DNA from: Hungatella sp. UBA3147
GTDB taxonomy: Bacteria > Bacillota > Clostridia > Lachnospirales > Lachnospiraceae
Reading direction: 5' to 3'
DNA length: 9,767 nt
Assembly (NCBI GenBank): GCA_002365025.1
Contig: DEYX01000211.1
Location: 1 to 9,767, forward strand
Positions 1 through 6,928 of the stretch are shown piece by piece. The notes under the pieces were generated by a model that worked only from the letters and a program-made list of their open reading frames with translations, made no database searches and was not told where the DNA came from. A program made the position numbers and the translations under genes. The first letter of the stretch is position 1. Each line of letters opens with the position of its first letter.

Positions 1-30
1 ATAATTTATTTCCAGGAAGGAGTAACAGGT

Positions 31-399
31 ATGATTCAGCAGGAAACCAGATTAAGGGTTGCCGACAATACCGGTGCAAAAGAGATTCTTTGTATCCGTG
101 TTATGGGCGGCTCTACAAGAAGATATGCTAATATTGGTGATGTTATCGTTGCCAGCGTAAAAGATGCAACGCCTGGTGGTGTTGTGAAGAAAGGCGACGT
201 TGTAAAGGCCGTAGTTGTACGCACCGTTAAGGGCGCACGCCGCAAAGACGGTTCTTATATCAAGTTCGATGAGAATGCTGCCGTAATTATCAAAGATGAC
301 AAGACTCCAAAAGGAACTCGTATCTTTGGGCCGGTTGCCAGAGAGTTAAGAGAGAAACAGTTCATGAAAATTGTTTCCTTAGCTCCCGAAGTATTATAA
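31..399 (+). CDS. rplN: 50S ribosomal protein L14
   Basis: L14 is a primary 23S rRNA-binding protein of the large subunit and lies at the interface near the bridge to 16S rRNA. The 122-residue product has the usual bacterial length. It opens with the family hallmark MIQQETRLRVADNTGAKE and carries the conserved GARRKDGSYIKFDENAAV stretch around residues 68-85. The ATG has an AAGGAG ribosome-binding site at 17-22, 8 nt upstream, and the stop overlaps the SD region of the next gene. It is the first complete gene in the window. In related clusters rpsQ precedes it, but only 30 nt are visible upstream, so rpsQ cannot be confirmed here. Identification is essentially certain from sequence and from the rplX neighbour. 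Confidence 0.98.
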   Translation: MIQQETRLRVADNTGAKEILCIRVMGGSTRRYANIGDVIVASVKDATPGGVVKKGDVVKAVVVRTVKGARRKDGSYIKFDENAAVIIKDDKTPKGTRIFGPVARELREKQFMKIVSLAPEVL

Positions 400-413
400 G
401 GAGGTGTCGGACT

Positions 414-719
414 GTGCATAAAATTAAAAGAGACGACCTGGTAAAGGTTATCGCAGGAAAAGATAAAGACAAACAGGGCAAAGTTCTTCACGTAGATACG
501 AAGAACAGCAAAGTGGTAGTGGAAGGTGTTAACATGATTACAAAGCATGTTAAACCAGGCGCAGGCAATCCACAGGGTGGTATCGTACAGAAAGAAGCTG
601 CACTTGATATCTCCAACATTATGCTTGTTGTTGACGGAAAAGCAACCAGAGTTGGTTTTGAAGTTAAAGACGGCAAAAAGGTCCGTGTTGCAAAGGCAAC
701 CGGTAAAGTAATTGACTAA
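414..719 (+). CDS. rplX: 50S ribosomal protein L24 (GTG start)
   Basis: L24 is an assembly-initiating large-subunit protein that binds the 5' domain of 23S rRNA. The 101-residue product has the KOW motif near the N-terminus (about residues 7-34, with VIAGKDKDKQGKV) followed by the VVVEGVNMITKHVKP segment, both typical of the family. The start is GTG. It is chosen because GGAGG at 400-404 sits 9 nt upstream and the resulting N-terminus, MHKIKRDD, matches where other L24 proteins begin; no ATG lies nearby. The gap to rplN is 14 nt and to rplE 21 nt, consistent with one transcript. The length is normal and nothing is missing. Confidence 0.97.
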   Translation: MHKIKRDDLVKVIAGKDKDKQGKVLHVDTKNSKVVVEGVNMITKHVKPGAGNPQGGIVQKEAALDISNIMLVVDGKATRVGFEVKDGKKVRVAKATGKVID

Positions 720-740
720 TTCGGAGAGGAGGAATAAAAA

Positions 741-1280
741 TTGGCTAGATTAAAAGAGATATACCAGACAGAGATCGTAGAAGGTATGGTCAAGAAGTTT
801 GGATATAAGAACAATATGGAAGTGCCAAAGTTAAATAAGATTGTCATCAATATGGGTATTGGTGAAGCAAAGGAAAATGCCAAGATTTTAGACTCTGCAG
901 TAAGAGATTTAGAAATCATCTCCGGTCAGAAGGCAGTTTTAACAAAGGCTAAAAAATCAGTTGCTAACTTCAAGATCAGAGAAGGTATGCCGATCGGATG
1001 TAAAGTAACTTTACGCGGTGAGAGAATGTATGAATTTGCTGACCGCCTGATCAACCTTGCACTTCCTCGTGTACGTGACTTCAGAGGAGTAAATCCTAAT
1101 GCATTTGACGGCAGAGGAAACTATGCTCTTGGTATCAAGGAACAGCTTATTTTCCCTGAAATTGAGTACGATAAAGTTGACAAGGTAAGAGGTATGGACA
1201 TTATTTTCGTTACTACCGCTAAGACAGACGAAGAAGCCCGTGAACTTTTGACATTATTCAATATGCCATTTGCAAAATAG
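741..1280 (+). CDS. rplE: 50S ribosomal protein L5 (TTG start)
   Basis: L5 binds 5S rRNA and, with L18 (rplR in this window), forms the central protuberance of the large subunit. The 179-residue product shows the conserved blocks KLNKIVINMGIGEA (about 30-43), KAKKSVANFKIREGMPIG (about 69-86) and the RDFRGVNPNAFDGRGNY segment (about 112-128). The start codon is TTG, the only one in the window. It has GAGGAGG at 726-732, 8 nt upstream, and gives MARLKEIY, which matches the MxRLKExY opening of L5 proteins. A later ATG (Met16 of the product) would remove part of the conserved N-terminus and lacks an SD. The rare start may lower initiation relative to neighbours, but the strong SD would offset this (inference). 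Confidence 0.97.
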   Translation: MARLKEIYQTEIVEGMVKKFGYKNNMEVPKLNKIVINMGIGEAKENAKILDSAVRDLEIISGQKAVLTKAKKSVANFKIREGMPIGCKVTLRGERMYEFADRLINLALPRVRDFRGVNPNAFDGRGNYALGIKEQLIFPEIEYDKVDKVRGMDIIFVTTAKTDEEARELLTLFNMPFAK

Positions 1281-1295
1281 TAGGAGGAATAATCC

Positions 1296-1481
1296 ATGGC
1301 TAAGACTTCAATGAAGATCAAACAGCAGAGACCTGCAAAGTTCTCCTCAAGAGAATACAATCGTTGCAGAATCTGTGGTCGTCCACATGCTTATTTGAGA
1401 AAATACGGAATCTGCAGAATCTGCTTCCGTGAATTAGCATACAAGGGCCAGATCCCAGGCGTTAAAAAAGCAAGCTGGTAA
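1296..1481 (+). CDS. rpsZ: 30S ribosomal protein S14, zinc-binding type Z
   Basis: S14 binds the 3' major (head) domain of 16S rRNA and completes the small-subunit head. At 61 residues this is the short zinc form, as against about 89-101 residues for the zinc-free form. Two CxxC pairs are visible at Cys24/Cys27 and Cys40/Cys43, spaced as in the zinc-ribbon S14 proteins, and the C-terminal motif GQIPGVKKASW ends the protein as expected. The ATG lies behind a GGAGGA site at 1282-1287. Many bacteria that have this form also keep a zinc-independent paralogue elsewhere under zinc-starvation (Zur) control; whether that holds here cannot be seen. The symbol rpsN is also used for this gene. Confidence 0.97.
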   Translation: MAKTSMKIKQQRPAKFSSREYNRCRICGRPHAYLRKYGICRICFRELAYKGQIPGVKKASW

Positions 1482-1505
1482 AATAAGGAAGGAGGCAATT
1501 TCAAA

Positions 1506-1907
1506 ATGACTATGAGCGATCCAATCGCAGATATGCTTACAAGAATCCGTAATGCAAATACTGCAAAACATGATACAGTAGATGTACCTTCATCTAAGAT
1601 GAAATTAGCTATTGCTGATATCCTTGTAAAAGAGGGCTACATTAAGAAATACGATCTCGTAGAAGACGGTGCATTCCAGACAATCCGGATCACCTTAAAA
1701 TACGGTAAAGATAAAAATGAGAAAATCATTACAGGTATTAAGAGAATCTCCAAGCCTGGTTTACGTGTATACGCAAACAAGGAAGAGTTACCAAAAGTAC
1801 TTGGCGGTTTAGGAACTGCTATTATCTCCACAAACCAGGGCGTTATTACCGATAAGGATGCACGTACCATTGGCATCGGCGGAGAAGTACTGGCATTTGT
1901 TTGGTAA
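1506..1907 (+). CDS. rpsH: 30S ribosomal protein S8
   Basis: S8 is a primary binder of the central domain of 16S rRNA (helix 21) and in E. coli represses the spc operon by binding its own mRNA. The 133-residue product shows the two-domain family pattern: N-terminal DPIADMLTRIRNAN (5-18), then RISKPGLRVY (80-89), then the rRNA-contacting STNQGVITDKDAR (108-120), ending in VLAFVW. ATG 1506 is preferred over ATG 1512 because GGAGG at 1491-1495 is 10 nt from the first and 16 nt from the second. A 67-nt spacer with a hairpin follows the gene and is listed separately. Whether S8 autoregulates in this organism is not shown by the sequence. Confidence 0.97.
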   Translation: MTMSDPIADMLTRIRNANTAKHDTVDVPSSKMKLAIADILVKEGYIKKYDLVEDGAFQTIRITLKYGKDKNEKIITGIKRISKPGLRVYANKEELPKVLGGLGTAIISTNQGVITDKDARTIGIGGEVLAFVW

Positions 1908-1911
1908 TTAA

Positions 1912-1950
1912 GAGAAGCATCTGAAAACAGAAGAAGCGCAGAGCTTCTTC
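1912..1950 (+). other. Competing hairpins in the rpsH-rplF spacer
   Basis: A perfect 8-bp stem GAAGAAGC/GCTTCTTC (1930-1937 with 1943-1950) closes a 5-nt loop. A second copy of the left arm, GAGAAGC at 1912-1918, can pair with the same right arm (7 bp including one G-U), so two mutually exclusive hairpins are possible. No run of T follows, so this is not a standard intrinsic terminator. The spacer is 67 nt, whereas its immediate neighbours are 13-26 nt. The rplF SD (GGAGG, 1962-1966) lies 11 nt downstream. It could be an mRNA processing site or a regulatory target. The structure is inferred from complementarity only. Confidence 0.45.
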
Positions 1951-1974
1951 CGAAAATTTAAGGAGGTAAACGGC

Positions 1975-2517
1975 ATGTCACGTATAGGAAGAATGCCTAT
2001 CGCGATTCCGGCAGGCGTAACTGTTGCAATCGCAGAAAATAATAAAGTGACTGTAACAGGTCCTAAGGGAACTCTTGAAAGAGTGTTACCATCTGAGATG
2101 ACAATCAAAGAAGAAGATGGTCATATCGTTGTTACAAGACCGAACGATTTAAAGAAGATGAAATCTTTACACGGTCTGACAAGAACATTAGTAAACAACA
2201 TGGTCGTTGGTGTTACTAACGGCTATGAGAAGAAGCTGGAAATCAATGGTGTTGGTTACAGAGCACAGAAGCAGGGCAAGAAGCTGGTTCTTTCTCTTGG
2301 CTATTCCCACCCGGTAGAAATGGAAGATCCGGACGGTATCGAAGCAACCATGGAAGGCCAGAACGTCATCATTATTAAAGGTATCGATAAAGAAAAAGTT
2401 GGCCAGTACGCTGCTGAAATCAGAGATAAGAGAAGACCTGAACCGTATAAGGGCAAAGGTATCAAGTATGCTGACGAAGTTATCAGACGTAAAGTTGGTA
2501 AGACTGGTAAGAAATAA
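1975..2517 (+). CDS. rplF: 50S ribosomal protein L6
   Basis: L6 lies at the base of the L7/L12 stalk near the sarcin-ricin loop and contributes to the elongation-factor binding region. The 180-residue product has the family's duplicated alpha/beta fold length. The N-terminus MSRIGRMPIAIPAGV is diagnostic, and the second repeat carries LEINGVGYRAQ (about 88-98). The C-terminal rRNA-contact motif PEPYKGKGI is at 155-163, followed by a lysine-rich tail. ATG 1975 has GGAGG at 1962-1966, 8 nt upstream. It sits between a structured spacer upstream and rplR 17 nt downstream. Length and motifs are normal, with no sign of truncation. Confidence 0.98.
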   Translation: MSRIGRMPIAIPAGVTVAIAENNKVTVTGPKGTLERVLPSEMTIKEEDGHIVVTRPNDLKKMKSLHGLTRTLVNNMVVGVTNGYEKKLEINGVGYRAQKQGKKLVLSLGYSHPVEMEDPDGIEATMEGQNVIIIKGIDKEKVGQYAAEIRDKRRPEPYKGKGIKYADEVIRRKVGKTGKK

Positions 2518-2534
2518 TTAAGGAGAGTGTAAAG

Positions 2535-2903
2535 ATGGTTAGCAAACAGTCAAGAAGCGAAGTTCGCGTTAAAAAGCACAACAGAATACGTAACCGTTTT
2601 GCAGGCACTGCAGAAAGACCACGTTTAGCTGTGTTTAGAAGCAATAATCATGTGTATGCTCAAATTATTGACGATACAGTTGGTAAGACTTTAGTCGCTG
2701 CTTCTACAGTAGAAAAAGAAGTAAAGGCAGAATTAGAGAAAACTAACAACGTTGATGCTGCAGCATATGTAGGTACCGTAGTAGCAAAGAGAGCCCTTGA
2801 AAAAGGAATTAAGGGAGTTGTCTTTGACAGAGGCGGTTTTATATATCATGGTAAGATTCAGGCATTAGCAGACGCAGCCAGAGAAGCTGGTCTGGAATTC
2901 TAA
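2535..2903 (+). CDS. rplR: 50S ribosomal protein L18
   Basis: L18 binds 5S rRNA and helps dock it on 23S rRNA with L5. The 122-residue product has the basic, arginine-rich N-terminus expected for 5S binding (about residues 5-30), the conserved RPRLAVFRSNNHVYAQ block (28-43) and the C-terminal FDRGGFIYHGKIQALA motif beginning at Phe97, ending in EAGLEF. The ATG is preceded by AAGGAGAG around 2520-2527, at normal spacing. The gap to rplF is 17 nt and to rpsE 20 nt. Length and motif order are standard. Confidence 0.98.
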   Translation: MVSKQSRSEVRVKKHNRIRNRFAGTAERPRLAVFRSNNHVYAQIIDDTVGKTLVAASTVEKEVKAELEKTNNVDAAAYVGTVVAKRALEKGIKGVVFDRGGFIYHGKIQALADAAREAGLEF

Positions 2904-2923
2904 GTAGAGAGGAGAAGACAAAG

Positions 2924-3433
2924 GTGAAACGTACAATTTTTGATGCAAATCAGTTAGAATTAAACGACAGAGTAGTTGCTATCAAGCGCGTATCTAAAAC
3001 CGTTAAGGGTGGACGTACCATGAGATTCTCTGCTTTAGTAGTCGTAGGTGATGGCAATGGCCACGTAGGTGCGGGTCTTGGCAAAGCCGGTGAAGTTCCA
3101 GAAGCAATCCGTAAAGGAAAAGAGGCTGCTGTTAAGAATATGGTTGCTATTCCCATCGATGAGAACAACAGTATTCCTCATGACTTAATCGGAAAATTCG
3201 GAAGTGCATCTGTACTTCTTAAGAGAGCTAATGAGGGTACAGGAGTTATTGCAGGAGGTCCTGCTCGTGCGGTTTTAGAGCTTGCAGGTATTAAGAATAT
3301 CCATTCTAAGTCCTTAGGTTCTAATAATAAGACCAATGTAGTTTTAGCTACAATCGAGGGATTAAACCGTTTAAAAACTCCTGAGGAAGTTGCAAAGCTT
3401 CGCGGTAAATCTGTAGAAGAGATTTTAGGCTAA
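2924..3433 (+). CDS. rpsE: 30S ribosomal protein S5 (GTG start)
   Basis: S5 contacts helices 28 and 34 of 16S rRNA at the neck of the small subunit and affects decoding fidelity and mRNA unwinding at the entry channel. The 169-residue product has the S5 double-stranded-RNA-binding-like domain (about 14-77, with FSALVVVGDGNGHVGAGLGKA) and the C-terminal domain (about 95-160, with GVIAGGPARAVLELAGI). The loop with SKTVKGG (24-30) is where spectinomycin-resistance changes map in other bacteria, and it reads as wild type here. The start is GTG, with GAGAGGAG at 2907-2914 about 9 nt upstream. No upstream ATG extends the conserved N-terminus. Confidence 0.98.
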   Translation: MKRTIFDANQLELNDRVVAIKRVSKTVKGGRTMRFSALVVVGDGNGHVGAGLGKAGEVPEAIRKGKEAAVKNMVAIPIDENNSIPHDLIGKFGSASVLLKRANEGTGVIAGGPARAVLELAGIKNIHSKSLGSNNKTNVVLATIEGLNRLKTPEEVAKLRGKSVEEILG

Positions 3434-3446
3434 GGAGGATATGAAA

Positions 3447-3629
3447 ATGGCAGATAAATTAAAAATCACATTGGTGAAATCCCCGATCGGCGCAGTTCCG
3501 AAGCATAAAGCAACCGTTTTAGCATTAGGCTTAAAGAAGCTTCATAAAACAGTTGAGATGCCGGATAATAACGCGGTTAGAGGTATGATCGCAAACGTGC
3601 GTCATTTAGTAAAAGTTGAAGAGATTTAA
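3447..3629 (+). CDS. rpmD: 50S ribosomal protein L30
   Basis: L30 is a small globular large-subunit protein. The 60-residue product contains the family signature KITLVKSPIGAVPKHKATV and the ALGLKKLHKTVEMPDN block, ending at VRHLVKVEEI. Two in-frame ATGs exist, at 3441 and 3447. The second is chosen because the SD GGAGG at 3434-3438 is 8 nt from it and only 2 nt from the first; it also gives the usual length and an N-terminus (MADKLKITLVKS) matching the family. The gap to rpsE is 13 nt, and the SD directly follows the rpsE stop codon. L30 is absent from some bacterial lineages, so its presence is a mild taxonomic point. Confidence 0.96.
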   Translation: MADKLKITLVKSPIGAVPKHKATVLALGLKKLHKTVEMPDNNAVRGMIANVRHLVKVEEI

Positions 3630-3655
3630 GAGAATACAGTAAGGAGGTGCAAGCG

Positions 3656-4096
3656 ATGGATTTATCAAATTTACAGCCTGCGTTAGGTTCCAAACACAGC
3701 GACAACTTCAGAAGAGGCCGCGGTCATGGTTCAGGAAACGGCAAGACAGCAGGTAAGGGTCATAAAGGACAGAAAGCACGTTCCGGTGCAACTAGACCAG
3801 GTTTTGAAGGTGGTCAGATGCCTTTATACAGACGTATTCCTAAGAGAGGCTTTACCAATAGAAATACTAAAATTATTATCGGTATCAATGTAGGCGCTTT
3901 AGAGTGTTTTGACAATGATACAGTTGTTACTGTTGAAACTTTGTTAGAGAGCGGTATCGTTAAGAATCCGCGTGACGGTGTTAAGATCCTTGGAAATGGA
4001 GAATTAACCAAAAAGCTTACAGTAAAGGTAGGTGCTTTCAGCGAAGGCGCAAAAACCAAAATCGAGGCTTTAGGTGGAACCTGCGAGGTGATCTAA
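3656..4096 (+). CDS. rplO: 50S ribosomal protein L15
   Basis: L15 is a late-assembly large-subunit protein whose glycine- and basic-rich N-terminal tail threads into 23S rRNA. The 146-residue product has that tail (GRGHGSGNGKTAGKGHKGQ at 21-39) followed by EGGQMPLYRRIPKRGF (51-66), both hallmarks, and a globular C-terminal half ending TCEVI. ATG 3656 is the start because GGAGG at 3643-3647 is 8 nt upstream and MDLSNLQPA matches the family N-terminus. An in-frame GTG at 3647 overlaps the SD itself and is rejected. The stop is separated from the secY ATG by a single base, which implies translational coupling. Confidence 0.97.
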   Translation: MDLSNLQPALGSKHSDNFRRGRGHGSGNGKTAGKGHKGQKARSGATRPGFEGGQMPLYRRIPKRGFTNRNTKIIIGINVGALECFDNDTVVTVETLLESGIVKNPRDGVKILGNGELTKKLTVKVGAFSEGAKTKIEALGGTCEVI

Positions 4097-4097
4097 T

Positions 4098-5420
4098 ATG
4101 TTAAAAACACTCCGTAATGCATTCAAGATCAAGGATGTAAGAAAGAAACTCATCTTTACATTCTTGATGCTGGTGGTTACTAGAATCGGTTCTCAATTGC
4201 CGATTCCAGGAGTTGAAACAAGCTTTTTTAAAGATTTTTTTGCTCGGCAGAATAACGATGCGTTTGGATTTTTCAACGCAATGACTGGTAGCTCTTTTAC
4301 CAATATGTCCGTATTTGCCTTAAGCATTACCCCTTACATCACATCTTCCATCATCATGCAGCTTTTGACCATAGCGATTCCAAAGCTTGAGGAAATGCAG
4401 CGGGATGGGGAAGATGGCAGAAAGAAGATTGCAGAATACACCCGTTACGTAACAGTTGGTCTGGCTTTAATCGAGTCCGTCGCTATGGCGATTGGATTCG
4501 GCGGCCAGGGGCTGTTAAAAGAATTTAATGTATTAAGTATTATTATTGCTGTTGCAACTATGACCGCAGGAAGTGCTCTTCTGATGTGGATCGGTGAGCG
4601 AATTACTGAAAAAGGTGTGGGAAATGGTATTTCCATTGTTTTGACCTTTAACATCATTTCCAGCTTTCCTTCGGATATGTCAACCTTATATACCAGATTC
4701 ATGTCTGGAAAATCGGTTGCCGTAGCTGCAATTGCAGCCATTATTATCGCTGCTGTTATCGCAGCGATTGTAATATTTGTTGTTATCCTTCAGAATGGTG
4801 AGAGAAGAATTCCTGTGCAGTATTCGAAAAAGATGCAGGGACGGAAGATGGTCGGCGGTCAAGCCACCAACATTCCGTTAAAGGTGAATACAGCCGGCGT
4901 TATCCCGGTTATCTTCGCTTCCTCCATTATGTCGTTCCCGGTAGTGATTTCCCAGTTCTTTGGGGCCAATATTAACTACAACAGCATTGGAGGCCACATT
5001 TTATCGGCACTGAACTCTTCAAGCTGGTTTAAACCGGAAAGACCGTTATATACCATCGGTATGCTCGTCTACGTGGCTCTTATCATCGTGTTCGCTTATT
5101 TTTATACATCAATTACGTTTAACCCGCTTGAAGTTGCGAATAACATGAAAAAGTCCGGTGGCTTTATCCCGGGCATCCGTCCAGGTAAGCCAACCAGTGA
5201 TTATCTCAACTCCATTTTGAACTATATCGTATTTATAGGCGCATGCGGCTTGACGATCATCTGTATTATTCCTATTATGGTTTCCGGTTTATTTAATGTA
5301 AGCCGTTTATCCTTTGGAGGTACATCTTTAATCATCATCGTCAGTGTAGTCTTAGAGACGTTGAAGGCGATTGAATCTCAGATGCTTGTGCGCTATTATA
5401 AAGGATTTTTAAACGATTAG
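4098..5420 (+). CDS. secY: Preprotein translocase subunit SecY
   Basis: SecY is the channel-forming membrane subunit of the Sec translocon, working with SecE, SecG and the SecA motor or the ribosome. The 440-residue product has the ten-helix pattern. Approximate hydrophobic spans are 18-36, 74-94, 115-137, 143-165, 176-192, 206-232, 264-287, 316-340, 372-397 and 408-428. Family motifs include LPIPGV (34-39), the SITPYITSSIIMQLL segment (76-90), GNGIS (175-179), RRIPVQY (236-242) in the cytosolic loop before helix 7, and GGFIPGIRPG (354-363) in the loop before helix 9, both of which contact SecA or the ribosome. The start lies 1 nt after the rplO stop with GAGGTG at 4085-4090. CGG arginine codons appear here (for example R50, R102 and R249), unlike most neighbouring ribosomal genes. 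Confidence 0.98.
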   Translation: MLKTLRNAFKIKDVRKKLIFTFLMLVVTRIGSQLPIPGVETSFFKDFFARQNNDAFGFFNAMTGSSFTNMSVFALSITPYITSSIIMQLLTIAIPKLEEMQRDGEDGRKKIAEYTRYVTVGLALIESVAMAIGFGGQGLLKEFNVLSIIIAVATMTAGSALLMWIGERITEKGVGNGISIVLTFNIISSFPSDMSTLYTRFMSGKSVAVAAIAAIIIAAVIAAIVIFVVILQNGERRIPVQYSKKMQGRKMVGGQATNIPLKVNTAGVIPVIFASSIMSFPVVISQFFGANINYNSIGGHILSALNSSSWFKPERPLYTIGMLVYVALIIVFAYFYTSITFNPLEVANNMKKSGGFIPGIRPGKPTSDYLNSILNYIVFIGACGLTIICIIPIMVSGLFNVSRLSFGGTSLIIIVSVVLETLKAIESQMLVRYYKGFLND

Positions 5421-5423
5421 AGG

Positions 5424-5468
5424 ACAAACCAAGAGAAACACGCACGGCGTGTTTTTCTTGGAATTTGT
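5424..5468 (+). terminator. Long hairpin, possible terminator/attenuator between secY and adk
   Basis: A 15-bp stem (5429-5443 with 5447-5461, one G-U pair) closes a 3-nt loop. Its GC-rich top is CACGC/GCGTG, and the 3' arm runs into TTTTTCTT. Five more pairs (ACAAA 5424-5428 with TTTGT 5464-5468) extend it past a 2-nt bulge. The top plus the T-rich 3' side resembles an intrinsic terminator, and the A-rich 5' side means it could also act on the opposite strand. It starts 3 nt after the secY stop and ends 37 nt before adk. No convincing promoter lies between it and adk, so complete termination would silence adk-map-infA. Partial termination (attenuation) or an mRNA processing/stability element is more likely. 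Confidence 0.55.
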
Positions 5469-5505
5469 GTTATTTAACCTTAAGGAAGCAAGGGAGGGAC
5501 TGTTT

Positions 5506-6150
5506 ATGAGAATTATCATGTTAGGTGCTCCTGGTGCCGGCAAAGGTACCCAGGCAAAAAAAATTGCTGAAAAGTATCAGATTCCCCATATTTCTACTGG
5601 AGATATTTTCCGCTCCAATATTAAAGAGGGAACAGAGTTAGGCAGGAAGGCAAAGGAATACATGGATCAGGGCGCTCTTGTGCCGGATGAACTGACCATT
5701 GGCATGCTGATGGACCGTATTCAGAGTGATGACTGTGAAAACGGATACGTGCTGGATGGTTTTCCAAGAACCATTCCCCAGGCGGAAAGCCTTAAAAAGG
5801 CGCTTTCTGATATGGGACAGAAGATTGACTTTGCGATTAATGTGGATGTACCGGATGAGATAATTATAGACAGAATGGCAGGCCGTCGTGCTTGCATTGC
5901 CTGCGGATCTACATATCATATTGTGTATAATCCAAGCAGGGTTCCCGATGTATGCGACGTGTGTGGAGCAGGGCTTGTTTTGCGGGATGACGATAAGCCG
6001 GAAACCGTTAAAAAGCGTTTGTCGGTCTACCATGATCAGACAAAGCCTCTGATCGAATATTATAAGGAAGCTGGTGTGCTGGTGAATATTGATGGAACAC
6101 AGGAATTAAACAAGGTGTTCTCGGGCATCGCTGACCTATTAGGAGCATAG
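5506..6150 (+). CDS. adk: Adenylate kinase, zinc-LID type
   Basis: Adenylate kinase catalyses the reversible conversion of ATP and AMP to two ADP in the cytoplasm. The 214-residue product starts with the P-loop GAPGAGKGT (7-15), then the AMP-binding region with STGDIFR (30-36) and DGFPRT (84-89), then a long LID (about 122-160) with four cysteines at 130, 133, 150 and 153. This Cys4 pattern binds structural zinc in Gram-positive long-form enzymes. ATG 5506 has GGAGG at 5493-5497, 8 nt upstream. An in-frame extension back to 5449 is rejected because it would begin inside the preceding hairpin. The stop is 3 nt before map, so the two are probably coupled. This secY-adk-map order is common in Firmicutes. 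Confidence 0.98.
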   Translation: MRIIMLGAPGAGKGTQAKKIAEKYQIPHISTGDIFRSNIKEGTELGRKAKEYMDQGALVPDELTIGMLMDRIQSDDCENGYVLDGFPRTIPQAESLKKALSDMGQKIDFAINVDVPDEIIIDRMAGRRACIACGSTYHIVYNPSRVPDVCDVCGAGLVLRDDDKPETVKKRLSVYHDQTKPLIEYYKEAGVLVNIDGTQELNKVFSGIADLLGA

Positions 6151-6153
6151 TTT

Positions 6154-6918
6154 ATGTCAGTTACGATTAAATCTGCAAGAGAGATAGAACTTATGAGAGA
6201 GGCAGGAAGGATTCTTTGTAAAACTCACGAAGAGCTTTCAAAAGCCTTGAAGCCGGGAATGACAACCTGGGATATTGATCATCTGGGAGAAGAAATCATA
6301 AGGAGCTACGGCTGTCAGCCCTCTTTCCTGAACTATAACGGATATCCTGCCTCCATCTGCGTTTCTGTAAATGATGAAGTGGTTCATGGGATTCCAAGCA
6401 AGAAACGGATTTTAATGGAGGGCGATATCGTAAGCCTGGATGCCGGGGTTATTTACAAAGGATATCATTCCGATGCGGCAAGGACTTACGGAATCGGGGA
6501 GATCACTCCTTTCGCAGGGCAGCTCATAGAAGTGACAAGACAATGTTTCTTTGAAGGGATTAAATTTGCAAAATCTGGCAATCATCTGAATGATATATCT
6601 GCTGCAATCCAGATCTATGCGGAAAAATTTGGATTTGGAGTTGTACGGGATCTGGTAGGCCATGGAATCGGTACTCATCTCCATGAGGAGCCGGAGGTGC
6701 CGAACTTTGCACAGAAAAGACGGGGAATCAAATTAAAGCCGGGAATGACTCTGGCCATCGAACCCATGATCAATGGGGGAACACCGGAAGTTGTATGGCT
6801 TGATGATGACTGGACCGTAGTAACAGAGGATGGCAGCCTTTCCGCTCATTATGAAAATACCGTGCTGATTACAGAAGGTGAACCGGAGATTCTCAGTCTG
6901 GTTTCCTGTGACCGCTGA
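6154..6918 (+). CDS. map: Methionine aminopeptidase, type I
   Basis: The enzyme removes the initiator methionine from new proteins in the cytosol and acts on nascent chains at the ribosome exit. The 254-residue product has the type I pita-bread fold. All five metal ligands are visible: Asp96 (SLDAG), Asp107 (HSDAAR), His170 (GHGIGT), Glu203 (IEPM) and Glu234 (HYENT), plus the substrate-site His78 (VVHGIP). No N-terminal zinc-finger or SH3-binding extension is present, so it is the short class. AGGAG at 6141-6145, inside the end of adk, serves ATG 6154. The C-terminus runs about 12 residues past the usual core (EPEILSLVSCDR). The KOW gene follows after 10 nt. Confidence 0.98.
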   Translation: MSVTIKSAREIELMREAGRILCKTHEELSKALKPGMTTWDIDHLGEEIIRSYGCQPSFLNYNGYPASICVSVNDEVVHGIPSKKRILMEGDIVSLDAGVIYKGYHSDAARTYGIGEITPFAGQLIEVTRQCFFEGIKFAKSGNHLNDISAAIQIYAEKFGFGVVRDLVGHGIGTHLHEEPEVPNFAQKRRGIKLKPGMTLAIEPMINGGTPEVVWLDDDWTVVTEDGSLSAHYENTVLITEGEPEILSLVSCDR

Positions 6919-6928
6919 GGAAATGCCC

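Noticed and set aside
1..30. Tail of rpsQ before rplN
   Set aside because: Expected from gene order, but the 30 nt present include mainly the rplN SD and are too short to identify a coding end.
3441..3446. ATG 3441 as rpmD start
   Set aside because: It is only 2 nt from the SD; ATG 3447 is 8 nt away and gives the typical L30 N-terminus and length.
3647..3655. GTG 3647 as rplO start
   Set aside because: The codon overlaps the SD itself; ATG 3656 is at correct spacing and matches the L15 N-terminus.
5449..5505. N-terminal extension of adk from an upstream in-frame start
   Set aside because: It would begin inside the 3' arm of the secY-adk hairpin, has no SD, and adds residues before the P-loop not found in adenylate kinases; ATG 5506 has GGAGG at 8 nt.
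5461..5505. Separate promoter for adk
   Set aside because: TTGGAA at 5458-5463 is a partial -35, but no acceptable -10 lies 16-18 nt downstream.
5638..6033. 131-codon open frame antisense to adk
   Set aside because: It lies wholly opposite a clear adk gene, has no recognisable family and no operon context; it is a shadow frame.
6878..6928. Earlier starts for the KOW gene (GTG 6878, ATG 6923)
   Set aside because: GTG 6878 lies in the end of map with no SD; ATG 6923 is only 2 nt from GAGG, while ATG 6929 is 8 nt from it.
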